The position numbers were made by a program, and so were the translations under genes. Below the pieces are notes generated by a model. The model ran no database searches. It saw only the letters and a list, made by a program, of their open reading frames with translations, and had not been told where the DNA came from. Below are positions 1 through 7,932 of a DNA stretch of 64,000 bases, in pieces. This DNA is from Mucilaginibacter sp. SG564 (GTDB taxonomy: Bacteria > Bacteroidota > Bacteroidia > Sphingobacteriales > Sphingobacteriaceae), in contig NZ_JABGNA010000003.1 of assembly GCF_013149275.1 (NCBI RefSeq), forward strand, positions 434,001-498,000, given 5' to 3'. Each line of letters starts with the position of its first letter. Within the stretch, counting starts at the first letter, position 1.

Positions 1-582
1 TTTGAAATTAACCCGGTATTAAAAACATCCGACAATAAAATTTTAGCGGTTGACGCTAAAGTAAACCTGGATGATAACGCGTTATACCGTCACCCGGATT
101 ACGCCGCTATGCGTGATACCGATGAAGAAGATCCAACCGAGGTTGAAGCCGGTAAATCAAACCTTAACTATGTAAAACTTGATGGTAACGTGGGTTGTAT
201 GGTTAACGGTGCCGGTTTAGCCATGGCTACCATGGATATCATTAAACTGGCCGGTGGCGAGCCCGCTAACTTTTTGGACGTAGGTGGTACCGCAAACGCG
301 CAAACTGTTAAAGCTGGTTTTAACATCATCCTGAGCGATCCAAACGTAAAAGCTATCCTGATCAATATTTTTGGCGGTATAGTACGTTGCGACCGTGTGG
401 CGCAAGGTGTTATTGACGCTTATAAAGAAATTGGCAACATCCCTGTACCTATCATCGTTCGTTTGCAAGGCACCAACGCTGCCGAAGCCAAAGAACTGAT
501 CGATAACTCAGGCTTGAAAGTATTCTCGGCTATCCTGTTAAAAGAAGCTGCCGAAAGAGTAAAAGAAGTATTGGCTTTGTAA
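1..582 (+). CDS. sucC: Succinyl-CoA ligase (ADP-forming) beta subunit, C-terminal part
   Basis: The reading frame is open from base 1, so the gene begins upstream; about 193 C-terminal residues are present. It catalyses the TCA-cycle step succinyl-CoA to succinate with ATP formation, as a complex with SucD in the cytoplasm. The visible part carries the end of the ATP-grasp domain and the CoA-ligase domain, with the family stretches [24 protein letters not shown] and [11 protein letters not shown], and ends VKEVLAL. The partner sucD is not seen downstream, where an unrelated convergent gene follows two hairpins. Identification is firm; only the N-terminus is missing. Confidence 0.96.
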   Translation, partial: FEINPVLKTSDNKILAVDAKVNLDDNALYRHPDYAAMRDTDEEDPTEVEAGKSNLNYVKLDGNVGCMVNGAGLAMATMDIIKLAGGEPANFLDVGGTANAQTVKAGFNIILSDPNVKAILINIFGGIVRCDRVAQGVIDAYKEIGNIPVPIIVRLQGTNAAEAKELIDNSGLKVFSAILLKEAAERVKEVLAL

Positions 583-602
583 TTAAAGCTGGTATTTAAT
601 AT

Positions 603-637
603 AAAAAAGCGATGGGTTTTACCTGTCGCTTTTTTTA
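603..637 (+). terminator. Rho-independent terminator after sucC
   Basis: A stem of AAAAAAGCGA paired with TCGCTTTTTT, loop of about 13 bases, ends in a T-run 20 bases after the sucC stop. It is of intrinsic-terminator form. Confidence 0.8.
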
Positions 638-681
638 TGCCCGTTTGACTACAATAAACTTTGACAAAAAATGACATAAAC

Positions 682-718
682 AAGAAAACCTGCTTCTGGT
701 AAAAGCAGGTTTTCTTTA
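682..718. terminator. Bidirectional terminator between convergent sucC and DUF3276 gene
   Basis: Arms AAGAAAACCTGCTT (682-695) and AAGCAGGTTTTCTT (703-716) pair perfectly around a 7-base loop, with A-run and T-run on the outside. It lies between two convergent genes and could stop transcription from both sides. Confidence 0.8.
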
Positions 719-744
719 TAGTATTAATTTAGTTTTGTTCTGTT

Positions 745-1080
745 CTATATGTCGAATGAAAAATCATCGTCGGCACCGGCAGCTTTGGCCACTTCAGAGC
801 CTTCGCTGTATTCGTAACGTTTTTCAACTACTTCCTGGTTTGCTTTGATATACTCAACGGTTTCTTTTAAACCTTCAGCAAATTTTTCGAAGTCTTCTTT
901 GTACAAAAATATTTTGTGTTTAATAAACACACCGTCTTCCAAACGCTTTTTGCTTTCAGTTATTGTAACATAATAATCGTTTGAACGGGTTGCTTTCACA
1001 TCAAAAAAATAAGTCCTCTTCCCGGCTCTCACCTTCTTTGAAAAAACCTCTTCACGCTCTCTATTGTCAAAATCTCCCAT
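745..1080 (-). CDS. DUF3276 / PUR-alpha-like nucleic-acid-binding protein
   Basis: A 111-residue protein beginning MGDFDNREREEVFSKKV. It matches the Bacteroidota DUF3276 family, whose fold is related to PUR-alpha single-strand DNA/RNA-binding repeats. Seen here are the alternating basic/aromatic strands KRTYFFDVKATRSNDYYVTI and a helix rich in Lys/Glu. The role is probably nucleic-acid binding in the cytoplasm, by family; nothing in the sequence gives a target. An in-frame Met lies 25 codons upstream (1155), but the extra residues (NKILALSNFDLYL...) do not look like the family, so the internal Met at 1080 was chosen. It is convergent with sucC and followed by the exporter gene on the same strand. 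Confidence 0.85.
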   Translation of the reverse strand: MGDFDNREREEVFSKKVRAGKRTYFFDVKATRSNDYYVTITESKKRLEDGVFIKHKIFLYKEDFEKFAEGLKETVEYIKANQEVVEKRYEYSEGSEVAKAAGADDDFSFDI

Positions 1081-1210
1081 AATGAATATACCTGTAATTA
1101 GTTTTGGTTGGCATAAATATAAATCAAAATTTGAAAGCGCAAGTATTTTATTCAATTTTATTGAACTTTTTGAAACATTTCTGTCATTTTATTGTGTTTG
1201 CGCAAAAAAA

Positions 1211-2998
1211 TCAGGCGTCTTGTTCTTCTTCAAGCAATTGTTTTTCGTATAACTCAAAGTAGGTACCTTTCAATTGCATCAGGTGATCGTGGTTACCGTG
1301 TTCAACAATCTGGCCATTATCCATTACCAGAATTTTGTCGGCATTTTTTATGGTTGATATGCGGTGGGCTATAATGATGCTGGTTTTGTTTTGCATTACC
1401 CGCCCCAGGTTGTTTAATATCGCCTCTTCGGTACGGGTATCAACTGCCGAAAGGCAATCATCAAAGATCAATATCTGCGGATGCTTAAAAATTGCCCGGG
1501 CTATGGACACCCGCTGCTTTTGGCCACCTGATAAAGTTACGCCCCGCTCCCCTATCAGGGTTTCAAAGCCCTGCTCCAGCTCAATGATATTATCATATAC
1601 GGCAGCATCCTTGGCAGCCTGTTCTACAACCGGCATATTGAGCACATCGGCGCTAAAAGCGATGTTATTGGCAATAGTGTCCGAAAACAGGAAAACTTCC
1701 TGCGGTACAAAACCCACCTGCGAGCGATAACTCTCCAGGTTCAGTTGCTTTACCGAAGTACCATCGACGGTTATCTCACCGCCAGTAGTATCATACATGC
1801 GCATGACCAGATTGGCAATGGTTGATTTCCCTGACCCTGTACGACCGATAATGGCTACCATTTGCCCCGGTTCTACCGTGAACGACACATCCTTTAAAGC
1901 TTCGATGCCCGTATCGGGGTAAGTAAATGACACATGGTTAAACTCGATAGCTCCCTGAACCGTACGCTCGGGCTGATCAGGCGATATAATATCCGGTTTT
2001 TCGTGCAGAAATTCATTGATACGTTTTTGCGAAGCAGCAGCCCGCTGTATAAGCGATGTTACCCAGCCCAATGATATCACCGGCATGGAAAGCATGTTGA
2101 GATAAACAATAAACTCGGCTATGTTACCCGATGTAATGTTGCCCTTCATCACCTCCACCCCGCCCACGTAAATAGTGATCACCGTACTTAAACCTACCAG
2201 CAACAGCATGGTTGGATAAAATACAGCCTGCACTTTAACCAGGTGCATGGAGTGTGTTTTATAGTTTTCGCTCTCGGCGGCAAAACTCTTACGTACAAAG
2301 CTCTCTCTTACGTATGATTTGATAACCCGAATGCCCGAGAAATTCTCCTGCACAAAGCTCGACAGGGCCGACAGTCGCTCCTGGATCTGCTCGCTGCGCT
2401 GATTGATCACATTGTTTACATAATAGATAACCCCGGCCAATATGGGCAACGGCAATACCGAAAGCACAGCCAGCCTTACATTCACGGTAAGCATGGCATA
2501 TATCACCAATATAAACAGCACCACCGTATTCACGGTATACATAATGCCTGGCCCCAGGTACATGCGCACCCGACTTACATCTTCGGTAACACGGTTCATG
2601 AGGTCGCCGGTATTGTGGCGGCGGTAAAACGCGAGCGAAAGTTTTTGATAGTGATGATAGATCTCGTTTTTCATATCATACTCGATATGCCTCGACATCA
2701 GGATGATGGTTTGCCGCATAAAAAACAGGAACAAACCACGCAAAAGCGCCAGCACCAATACCAATACACCAAAAAGCATCAGGCTGCTGCCAAAAATATC
2801 ATAGATCATGTTTTGCCTGTTAAAACCGGCAAAAAGCTGGTAGGCGCCAATATTTTCGGTCACCAGGTCAAACGCTACCCTGATCACTTGTGCCGGCAGC
2901 ACCGCGAAAATGTTAGAGATGATCACAAACAGCACACCGGGTATCAGCCGCCAGCGATATTTGTAAAAGAATTTATTAAGGTAAGCAAGGTCTTTCAT
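1211..2998 (-). CDS. ABC exporter, fused permease and ATPase, MsbA/MdlA type
   Basis: A half-transporter of 595 residues: an N-terminal six-helix membrane domain (about residues 15-320) and a C-terminal nucleotide-binding domain. Walker A GRTGSGKST is at about 385-393, the Q-loop Gln near 433, the signature LSGGQKQR at 489-496, and Walker B ILIFDD at 509-514. The residue after the Walker B Asp, normally the catalytic Glu, is Asp514. This DD form is typical of one half of heterodimeric exporters such as MdlA, BmrC or YheI. No partner half is adjacent. Substrate is unknown; lipids or drugs are likely from the family. The longest frame starts at 3070, but the extra 24 residues come from a repetitive GC-rich stretch, so Met at 2998 (MKDLAYLNKFFYKYRW) is preferred. 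Confidence 0.88.
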   Translation of the reverse strand: MKDLAYLNKFFYKYRWRLIPGVLFVIISNIFAVLPAQVIRVAFDLVTENIGAYQLFAGFNRQNMIYDIFGSSLMLFGVLVLVLALLRGLFLFFMRQTIILMSRHIEYDMKNEIYHHYQKLSLAFYRRHNTGDLMNRVTEDVSRVRMYLGPGIMYTVNTVVLFILVIYAMLTVNVRLAVLSVLPLPILAGVIYYVNNVINQRSEQIQERLSALSSFVQENFSGIRVIKSYVRESFVRKSFAAESENYKTHSMHLVKVQAVFYPTMLLLVGLSTVITIYVGGVEVMKGNITSGNIAEFIVYLNMLSMPVISLGWVTSLIQRAAASQKRINEFLHEKPDIISPDQPERTVQGAIEFNHVSFTYPDTGIEALKDVSFTVEPGQMVAIIGRTGSGKSTIANLVMRMYDTTGGEITVDGTSVKQLNLESYRSQVGFVPQEVFLFSDTIANNIAFSADVLNMPVVEQAAKDAAVYDNIIELEQGFETLIGERGVTLSGGQKQRVSIARAIFKHPQILIFDDCLSAVDTRTEEAILNNLGRVMQNKTSIIIAHRISTIKNADKILVMDNGQIVEHGNHDHLMQLKGTYFELYEKQLLEEEQDA

Positions 2999-3162
2999 AT
3001 TTATGTTTTCCGGAAAACCGGGAAGCCGGAAAATCCGGAGGATATCGTTGCCTGATATCCGGTTAATCAAAAGTATTAAAAAGTTGGCAGAGTGGTTGAA
3101 TGGAAAAGTCGGAATGATGTAAGAAAATGGCTACAGATCAGATCCGGTTAAATCCAGAATCA

Positions 3163-3230
3163 ACTCACCTGGTCTACGCCCCGCCGGACCGCCCTCTCTT
3201 CGGCTTCGCCGGGAAGAGCCTCCCCCATGT
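3163..3230. repeat. GC-rich dispersed repeat, same family as the element at 56.6-56.8 kb
   Basis: ACTCACCTGGTCTACGCCCC here resembles the reverse complement of 56757-56788 (GACTCACCCGGTCTGCGCTT), followed by a GC-rich inverted repeat (CGGCTTCGCCG). It lies in the otherwise empty 2999-3356 gap between the divergent exporter and small-peptide genes. Apart from this repeat and the promoter box near 3316, no other feature was seen in that gap. Confidence 0.5.
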
Positions 3231-3315
3231 CTGCAATTCAACACCTCCTCCTATATTATTTATAAACCACTGTTAATCAATAAACAAACAATACTTAAAT
3301 TGTTAGTTATTATTT

Positions 3316-3323
3316 TATATTTG
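3316..3323 (+). promoter_or_regulatory. Bacteroidota -7 promoter box for the small Cys-rich peptide
   Basis: TATATTTG fits the Bacteroidota -7 consensus TAnnTTTG and lies 33 bases before the ATG at 3357. A matching -33 TTTG was not found, so this is only a half-supported promoter. Confidence 0.45.
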
Positions 3324-3356
3324 ATAAGTCTATAACCATTTTTAAAACAAAAAATT

Positions 3357-3596
3357 ATGAAGAATTTCCAAAATTTTGGTTCAAAAGTATTGAACCGTGC
3401 CGATCTTAAAAACATTAAAGGAGCGGGTAGCGGCGAATCAGCCGTATGTGATAATGCCGGAAGATCCTGCAGCCGCTTTTGCTCAGCCGGTTTTTCAAAT
3501 GGATATAGCTCATTTGTGGCTTGTGTTAGCTCCTATAACCCATGGCCAGGTTCGCCATTAAATGAATGGGGAGTTGTTTGCGGCAGTTACAATTAA
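3357..3596 (+). CDS. Small Cys-rich peptide with bacteriocin/RiPP-type leader
   Basis: A 79-residue peptide. The N-terminal 24 residues (MKNFQNFGSKVLNRADLKNI then KGAG) resemble the leader of Bacteroidota ComC/bacteriocin-type natural-product precursors, which have an LxRxxLKxIxGG-like helix ending in a Gly pair; here the cleavage-like site is KGAG. The remaining ~55 residues are rich in Ser, Gly and aromatic residues with five Cys (VC, SC, FC, AC, VC) and no membrane helix. Export by a peptidase-containing ABC transporter would be expected, but the nearby exporter lacks a C39 domain and is divergent. No modification enzyme is adjacent. Function is unknown; a secreted peptide is the best reading. 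Confidence 0.6.
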   Translation: MKNFQNFGSKVLNRADLKNIKGAGSGESAVCDNAGRSCSRFCSAGFSNGYSSFVACVSSYNPWPGSPLNEWGVVCGSYN

Positions 3597-3605
3597 TCAA
3601 ACTTC

Positions 3606-3643
3606 GTAACGCTTACTTTGCTGTATAACCGGGTAAGCGTTAC
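3606..3643 (+). terminator. Hairpin terminator after the small Cys-rich peptide
   Basis: GTAACGCTTAC and GTAAGCGTTAC form a perfect 11-bp stem eight bases after the stop codon of the peptide gene. The T-rich tail is short (TTCTTATT), so termination is probable but not certain. Confidence 0.55.
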
Positions 3644-3742
3644 TTCTTATTGCCCCACACCTGGTACCAGCCGTTTGTAGCCACCTTATTACGCGTTATT
3701 ATAGTTTAAAAATACCCCATCTATACTTCCCCGCTAATAAAC

Positions 3743-3773
3743 TTTGTCAGAATAAAAAAAACCTCTACTTTTG
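3743..3773 (+). promoter_or_regulatory. Bacteroidota-type promoter of the dehydrogenase/nusB run
   Basis: TTTG at 3743-3746 and TACTTTTG at 3766-3773 match the -33 (TTTG) and -7 (TAnnTTTG) elements with a 19-base spacer, the expected geometry for the primary sigma factor of this phylum. The ATG follows 33 bases later. Confidence 0.7.
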
Positions 3774-3806
3774 TCCACGCCTTAAAACATTTACTATCGT
3801 ATACTA

Positions 3807-4892
3807 ATGCCCGTTCAACAACAACCGGAATCCATATTCAATCAGCTCGATGCCTTTGGCCACAAAAAAGTTGTATTCTGCAGCGATCCGGACACGGGTT
3901 TAAAAGCCATTATAGCTATTCATGATACCACGCTGGGCCCGGCCTTTGGCAGTACCCGCATGTGGAGCTACAGAACCGAGGCCGATGCTTTGAACGATGT
4001 ATTACGCCTTTCAAAAAGCATGACCTACAAATGCGCCATCGCAGGTTTAAATATGGGCGGCGGTTATTCTGTTATTATAGGTGATTCGCGTAAAGATAAA
4101 ACCGAAGCATTGATGCGTAAGTTTGGCCGTTTTATAAAAAACCTGAACGGCGAATTTATTACATCTGAAGATGTGGGCACCAGTCCGCGTGATATGGAGT
4201 ACATCCGTATGGAAACCGAGCATGTTACCGGTATACCGGAAAGCTTAGGTGGTAGCGGCGATCCATCACCGGTAGCCGCGCAAGGTGTTTTTCAGGGCAT
4301 CAAAGCCTGCGTAAAAGAGCAATTCGGCAGCGATAGCCTTACTGGGAAATCGGTTATAGTACAGGGCGTTGGCCATGTTGGCGAGCACCTGGTACGTTTG
4401 CTTCGCGATGAAAATGTAAAAGTTTATGTGAGCGATATCCAGGAAGAACGCATTGGCCAGATAGCCAAAAGATATGGCGCCGAAGCAGTATCTAATAACA
4501 GTATATTTGATATCGATGCCGACATTTATGCACCATGCGCTTTGGGCGGTACCGTTAATACACAAACTATCAATAAACTTAAATGTAGTATTATAGCAGG
4601 CTCGGCCAACAACCAGCTGCTTGATGAAGCCGAACACGGGGCTATGCTTTTAGAGAAAGGGATATTATTCGCGCCCGATTATGTGATCAACGCTGGTGGT
4701 ATCATCAATTGCTATTCGGAGTTGATGAGTTTCAGCAAAAAACGCACTTTGCAGCTTACCGAAAACATTTACGAGGTAACGCGCACCATTTTAAAACTTT
4801 CTAAATCAGAAAAAATCTCTACCGTTAAGGCAGCCAATAAAATTGCCGAAAAACGGATGGAGGATATTAAAAAAGTAAAATCGTCTTATTAA
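3807..4892 (+). CDS. Glu/Leu/Phe/Val dehydrogenase family protein lacking the catalytic lysine
   Basis: A 361-residue homologue of leucine dehydrogenase, which oxidatively deaminates branched-chain amino acids with NAD. The substrate-binding lysine (K75 in MTYK) and the catalytic-domain Asp (D122 in SEDVGT) are present, as is the Rossmann motif GVGHVG near residues 190-196. However, the motif normally GGGK(T/A)VI reads GGGYSVI: Tyr87 (codon TAT at 4065-4067) sits exactly 12 residues after K75 and 35 before D122, the position of the general-base lysine (K80 in Bacillus leucine dehydrogenase). The frame is intact and length normal, so this is not decay. It may be inactive, regulatory or altered in reaction. 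It heads a same-strand run with nusB 41 bases downstream and has a clear promoter. Confidence 0.88.
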   Translation: MPVQQQPESIFNQLDAFGHKKVVFCSDPDTGLKAIIAIHDTTLGPAFGSTRMWSYRTEADALNDVLRLSKSMTYKCAIAGLNMGGGYSVIIGDSRKDKTEALMRKFGRFIKNLNGEFITSEDVGTSPRDMEYIRMETEHVTGIPESLGGSGDPSPVAAQGVFQGIKACVKEQFGSDSLTGKSVIVQGVGHVGEHLVRLLRDENVKVYVSDIQEERIGQIAKRYGAEAVSNNSIFDIDADIYAPCALGGTVNTQTINKLKCSIIAGSANNQLLDEAEHGAMLLEKGILFAPDYVINAGGIINCYSELMSFSKKRTLQLTENIYEVTRTILKLSKSEKISTVKAANKIAEKRMEDIKKVKSSY

Positions 4893-4899
4893 ATTAACC

Positions 4900-4917
4900 A
4901 TCTGCCAGCTGGCAGAT
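4900..4917 (+). promoter_or_regulatory. 18-bp perfect palindrome between the dehydrogenase homologue and nusB
   Basis: ATCTGCCAGCTGGCAGAT lies in the 41-base intercistronic gap. It could be a hairpin modulating readthrough into nusB or a protein-binding site; there is no T-run to suggest termination. Function is unassigned. Confidence 0.4.
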
Positions 4918-4933
4918 CAAATCGTTCTTACAC

Positions 4934-5881
4934 ATGTTAAACAGAAGGCACCTCCGGGTAAAAGTATTACAGGCATTATACGCGTATCATCAGTCAGATA
5001 CCAAGGACATCAAGCTATACGAAAAAAATATGCTGCACGGCATCGACCAGGTATTTGAAATGTACATCTGGATGCTGTCGCTGATTTCGGAAGTGGCTAA
5101 TTACGCGGCTAACGACGCGGAAGAACGCGCCAACAAACATTTACCAACTGCCGAAGACCTGAATGCCAATCGTAAAATATTGGAAAACAGGTTTATCGTT
5201 ACCCTTAACGATAACCGCGATTACCTCATCGCGCTGAAAAAATATAAAGTAGAGTGGCACTTTGAGCCCGAACTGGCCAAAACGCTGTTCACCACGCTTA
5301 AAAATTCGCCGGAATATGCCGAATACCTGGCTAAAACCGATGATACCATCCATACCGATAAAGACATCATCAAATTCATTTTCAAAAAAGTGATCCTGAA
5401 ATCGTCATTAGCCGAACAGGTTTTTGAAGACAAGTTTATCTTCTGGCCGGTTGACCGCGACGTTTTACAGGCTCTGATAGCTAAAACTTTTAAGAATTTT
5501 GCCTCGGAAGACGCCAAGCAGAACCACCTGGCCGAAATTACCGGCAACTGGATAGAAGACCGTGAATTTGTAGTAAATCTTTTTGAACAAAGCATCCGGT
5601 TTGATAAACCTTACCAGGAGCTCATTGCCGCCAAAACTCAAAACTGGGAGCCCGAGCGTATTGCCATGATGGATACCCTGTTGATGAAAATGGCTATTAC
5701 CGAGTTTGTTAACTTCACTTCCATCCCGGTTAAGGTAACTATTAACGAGTATCTGGAGATCTCTAAAGAGTTCAGTACACCTAAAAGTAATTCATTTATA
5801 AACGGTATCTTAGACAAGATTTTGATTGACCTGAAAGGGGAGAACAAAATCAAAAAAATAGGACGAGGACTAATAGAATAA
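4934..5881 (+). CDS. nusB: Transcription antitermination factor NusB, long Bacteroidota form
   Basis: NusB joins NusE (S10) at boxA to prevent early termination in rRNA operons. This protein has 315 residues, about twice the E. coli length, as is usual in Bacteroidota. The N-terminus MLNRRHLRVKVLQALYAY is the family's first helix; a long middle insert follows; the C-terminal NusB fold is clear at about 235-300 (ERIAMMDTLLMKMAITEF, then VKVTINEYLEISKEF, then SFINGILDKI). The next gene starts 11 bases after its stop, so it is likely transcribed with the DUF1573, yajC and YbbR genes. Confidence 0.95.
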   Translation: MLNRRHLRVKVLQALYAYHQSDTKDIKLYEKNMLHGIDQVFEMYIWMLSLISEVANYAANDAEERANKHLPTAEDLNANRKILENRFIVTLNDNRDYLIALKKYKVEWHFEPELAKTLFTTLKNSPEYAEYLAKTDDTIHTDKDIIKFIFKKVILKSSLAEQVFEDKFIFWPVDRDVLQALIAKTFKNFASEDAKQNHLAEITGNWIEDREFVVNLFEQSIRFDKPYQELIAAKTQNWEPERIAMMDTLLMKMAITEFVNFTSIPVKVTINEYLEISKEFSTPKSNSFINGILDKILIDLKGENKIKKIGRGLIE

Positions 5882-5892
5882 TATTTTAACCG

Positions 5893-6351
5893 ATGAAACG
5901 ATTATTTTTAAGCTTATTAACCGCAGGCGTATTATTATCGGCCTGTAACCAAACACCCGCCAATGGCGCGGCATCAAGCACTGCCGATAGTTCTGCAACT
6001 AAAACACCTGCAGCAACTACAGCAAACGCCGCTACCGCCCCTGTCATGAAGTTTGAAAAAGAAAGTCATGATTTTGGCAAGATCAAACAAGGCGATAAAG
6101 TTAGTTACGATTTTAAATTCACTAACGATGGCAAATCGCCGCTGATTATTACAGACGCGGTTGCCAGCTGCGGTTGTACTACGCCCGAGTGGCCTAAAAC
6201 CCCGGTTAAACCAGGCGAAAGCGGCTTAATTAAGGTGGTATTTAACAGTGCCGGTAAAACAGGTTTACAGGACAAACAAATAACCATTACCGCCAATACC
6301 GTACCGGCACAAACTATGGTACACCTTATTGGTGAGGTATTAACAAAATAA
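5893..6351 (+). CDS. DUF1573 lipoprotein
   Basis: A 152-residue protein with a lipoprotein signal (MKRLFLSLLTAGVLLSAC, lipid-modified Cys at 18), a low-complexity Ala/Thr/Ser linker to about 48, and then a DUF1573 immunoglobulin-like domain. The family marks FEKESHDFGKIKQGDKVSY and SCGCTTPEWPKTPVKPGES are present. DUF1573 domains are ASH/MSP-like beta-sandwiches common in Bacteroidota; the biochemical role is unknown. Placement between nusB and yajC is a conserved-looking arrangement and suggests envelope housekeeping. Gaps to both neighbours are under 20 bases. Confidence 0.9.
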   Translation: MKRLFLSLLTAGVLLSACNQTPANGAASSTADSSATKTPAATTANAATAPVMKFEKESHDFGKIKQGDKVSYDFKFTNDGKSPLIITDAVASCGCTTPEWPKTPVKPGESGLIKVVFNSAGKTGLQDKQITITANTVPAQTMVHLIGEVLTK

Positions 6352-6366
6352 CAATTAATTAAAAAA

Positions 6367-6696
6367 ATGATAGCTACTATTTTATTACAAGCACCAGCAG
6401 GTGGTTCCGGAGGTTTTGGTATGTTGATACCAATGGTATTGATCATCGTGGTGTTTTACTTCTTCATGATCCGTCCGCAGGTTAAAAAGCAAAAAGATCA
6501 AAAGAAATATGTTGAGGAACTAAAAAAAGGAGATAAGGTAGTTACTACTGCCGGTATCCACGGCCGTATCATTGATTTGAACGAGACCACCTTTTTAGTT
6601 GAGGTAGAGAACGGCAAGATCCGTTTTGACAAATCGGCTATCTCGTTAGATGCTTCAAAAGCATTAAACACTCCTCCGGTAGCTGTAAAAAGCTAA
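6367..6696 (+). CDS. yajC: Preprotein translocase subunit YajC
   Basis: A 109-residue protein with one N-terminal membrane helix (FGMLIPMVLIIVVFYFFMI) followed at once by the family motif RPQVKKQKDQKKY and the soluble YajC domain with LKKGDKVVTTAGIHGRI. YajC associates with SecDF and the SecYEG translocon in the inner membrane. The gene starts 15 bases after the DUF1573 stop and belongs to the same transcription unit. Confidence 0.96.
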   Translation: MIATILLQAPAGGSGGFGMLIPMVLIIVVFYFFMIRPQVKKQKDQKKYVEELKKGDKVVTTAGIHGRIIDLNETTFLVEVENGKIRFDKSAISLDASKALNTPPVAVKS

Positions 6697-6760
6697 GGCT
6701 TTTTGTTGATAAAAGACCAATGGAGCAAAGACAAAGGACTGAAAGTTCTTTGCCGCTATA

Positions 6761-6824
6761 AAAGATAAAAGGGCGAAAGATAATTGGTATTTTACCTCTA
6801 TCCTTTCGCCTTTATCCTTTCAGC
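6761..6824. repeat. Intergenic inverted repeat between yajC and the YbbR gene
   Basis: AAGATAAAAGGGCGAAAGATA is mirrored about 20 bases later by TATCCTTTCGCCTTTATCCT. The hairpin may attenuate readthrough from yajC. A box TATCTTTG at 6846-6853 is a possible separate -7 element for the next gene. Confidence 0.45.
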
Positions 6825-6870
6825 TTAAATAATCTTTTGTCTTTTTATCTTTGATCCTTAATCTAAAAGA

Positions 6871-7818
6871 ATGGCAATAGTAAAATTATCGGCTACAGAA
6901 CGAAGGCGCTTATCGGCATTTTTTACCTGCCTGGTGCTGGCCGTTGTGGCCTGGTTGTTTACTACGCTCTCTACCCCCCAGCCGTACACCATACAGGAAG
7001 TTCTTACCTATAAAAACGCTCCGCAGAAACGCGCTTTTCATTCCCTGCAGCCCGATACCGTGAATGCTACCGTACAGGGCACCGGCTGGCAAATGCTTTT
7101 TTCGAGCATGAATAAAGAAAGCAAGCCCATTACTATTGATCTTTCGACACTGGAGAACCGCAACTATGTAGTACTTAATTCACAGCTCAAACAGATTAAC
7201 CTGAATAAAGATATCACGCAGCAGATCATTTCCATCGATCCGGATACGCTATACTTCGATTTCTCGAACCGCTTAGTAAAAAAAGTACCGGTACAACTGA
7301 TGCTGGGTATCAAATACCGCAAACAATTTGCCGTATCGGGTAATATGATCATTAAACCGGCATACATCACCGTGAGCGGCCCTACCGAACGTTTAAAACA
7401 AATAAACCTCTGGAAAACAGATTCGCTGCAGATGAGTGATGTGGGCGAAACCGTGAATACCCGTGTAAACCTGCAAGCGGTTAAGGAAGGGAACTTAAAT
7501 GTATACCCAAAAACGGTACAGGTGATCATCCCGGTTGATGAGTTTACCGAAAAAACGCTCGATCTGCCTGTTAAACTTATCAATAACCATAATTACGATA
7601 ATGTTAAGGTGTTTCCGCAACGAGTTAAGGTAACGTTCACCACATCGTTAAACAGGTATCGCGACATGACCGAGGACCTGTTTGAAGCCACTGCCGATCT
7701 TGACCTCTGGCGCGATCACGGCTACACCACCCTCCCCGTAAAACTGACCCGGGTACCCCCATTTTGCAAAATTGTAAAGGTGAGCCCTGCTAATATTGAT
7801 TTTATTATTAAGAAATAA
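6871..7818 (+). CDS. YbbR-domain (CdaR-like) membrane-anchored protein
   Basis: A 315-residue protein with one N-terminal membrane helix (about 14-32, LSAFFTCLVLAVVAWLFTTL) and an extracytoplasmic portion of YbbR-type repeats. Segments such as KVPVQLMLGIKYRKQFAVSG, ITVSGPTERLKQI and LDLPVKLINNHNYDNVKVFP follow the repeat pattern of YbbR/CdaR. In Firmicutes CdaR regulates the diadenylate cyclase CdaA, but no dacA gene is adjacent here, so that role cannot be assumed. It is followed by coaE. Confidence 0.8.
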   Translation: MAIVKLSATERRRLSAFFTCLVLAVVAWLFTTLSTPQPYTIQEVLTYKNAPQKRAFHSLQPDTVNATVQGTGWQMLFSSMNKESKPITIDLSTLENRNYVVLNSQLKQINLNKDITQQIISIDPDTLYFDFSNRLVKKVPVQLMLGIKYRKQFAVSGNMIIKPAYITVSGPTERLKQINLWKTDSLQMSDVGETVNTRVNLQAVKEGNLNVYPKTVQVIIPVDEFTEKTLDLPVKLINNHNYDNVKVFPQRVKVTFTTSLNRYRDMTEDLFEATADLDLWRDHGYTTLPVKLTRVPPFCKIVKVSPANIDFIIKK

Positions 7819-7914
7819 GGTTTTGTCTGAACCATGATTAAAGGATTTTAGGATTACCATGATCTTTAATCCCAAAATCCTTTAATCATGAAAATCATGG
7901 TTCAGACAAAATCC
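7819..7914. repeat. Long inverted repeat between the YbbR gene and coaE
   Basis: GGTTTTGTCTGAACCATGAT at 7819 is mirrored by ATCATGGTTCAGACAAAATC ending near 7912, with further inner pairing (AAAGGATTTTAGGATT against AATCCCAAAATCCTTT). The whole element is about 95 bases and folds into one long hairpin. Its style is that of a dispersed Bacteroidota intergenic repeat. It overlaps the longest coaE frame, which argues that the real coaE start lies after it. Confidence 0.6.
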
Positions 7915-7932
7915 CTTATCTTTGCTCCCCAA

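Noticed and set aside
745..1155. Longer N-terminus of the DUF3276 protein
   Set aside because: The first 25 residues are unlike the family; the internal Met at 1080 fits the usual start.
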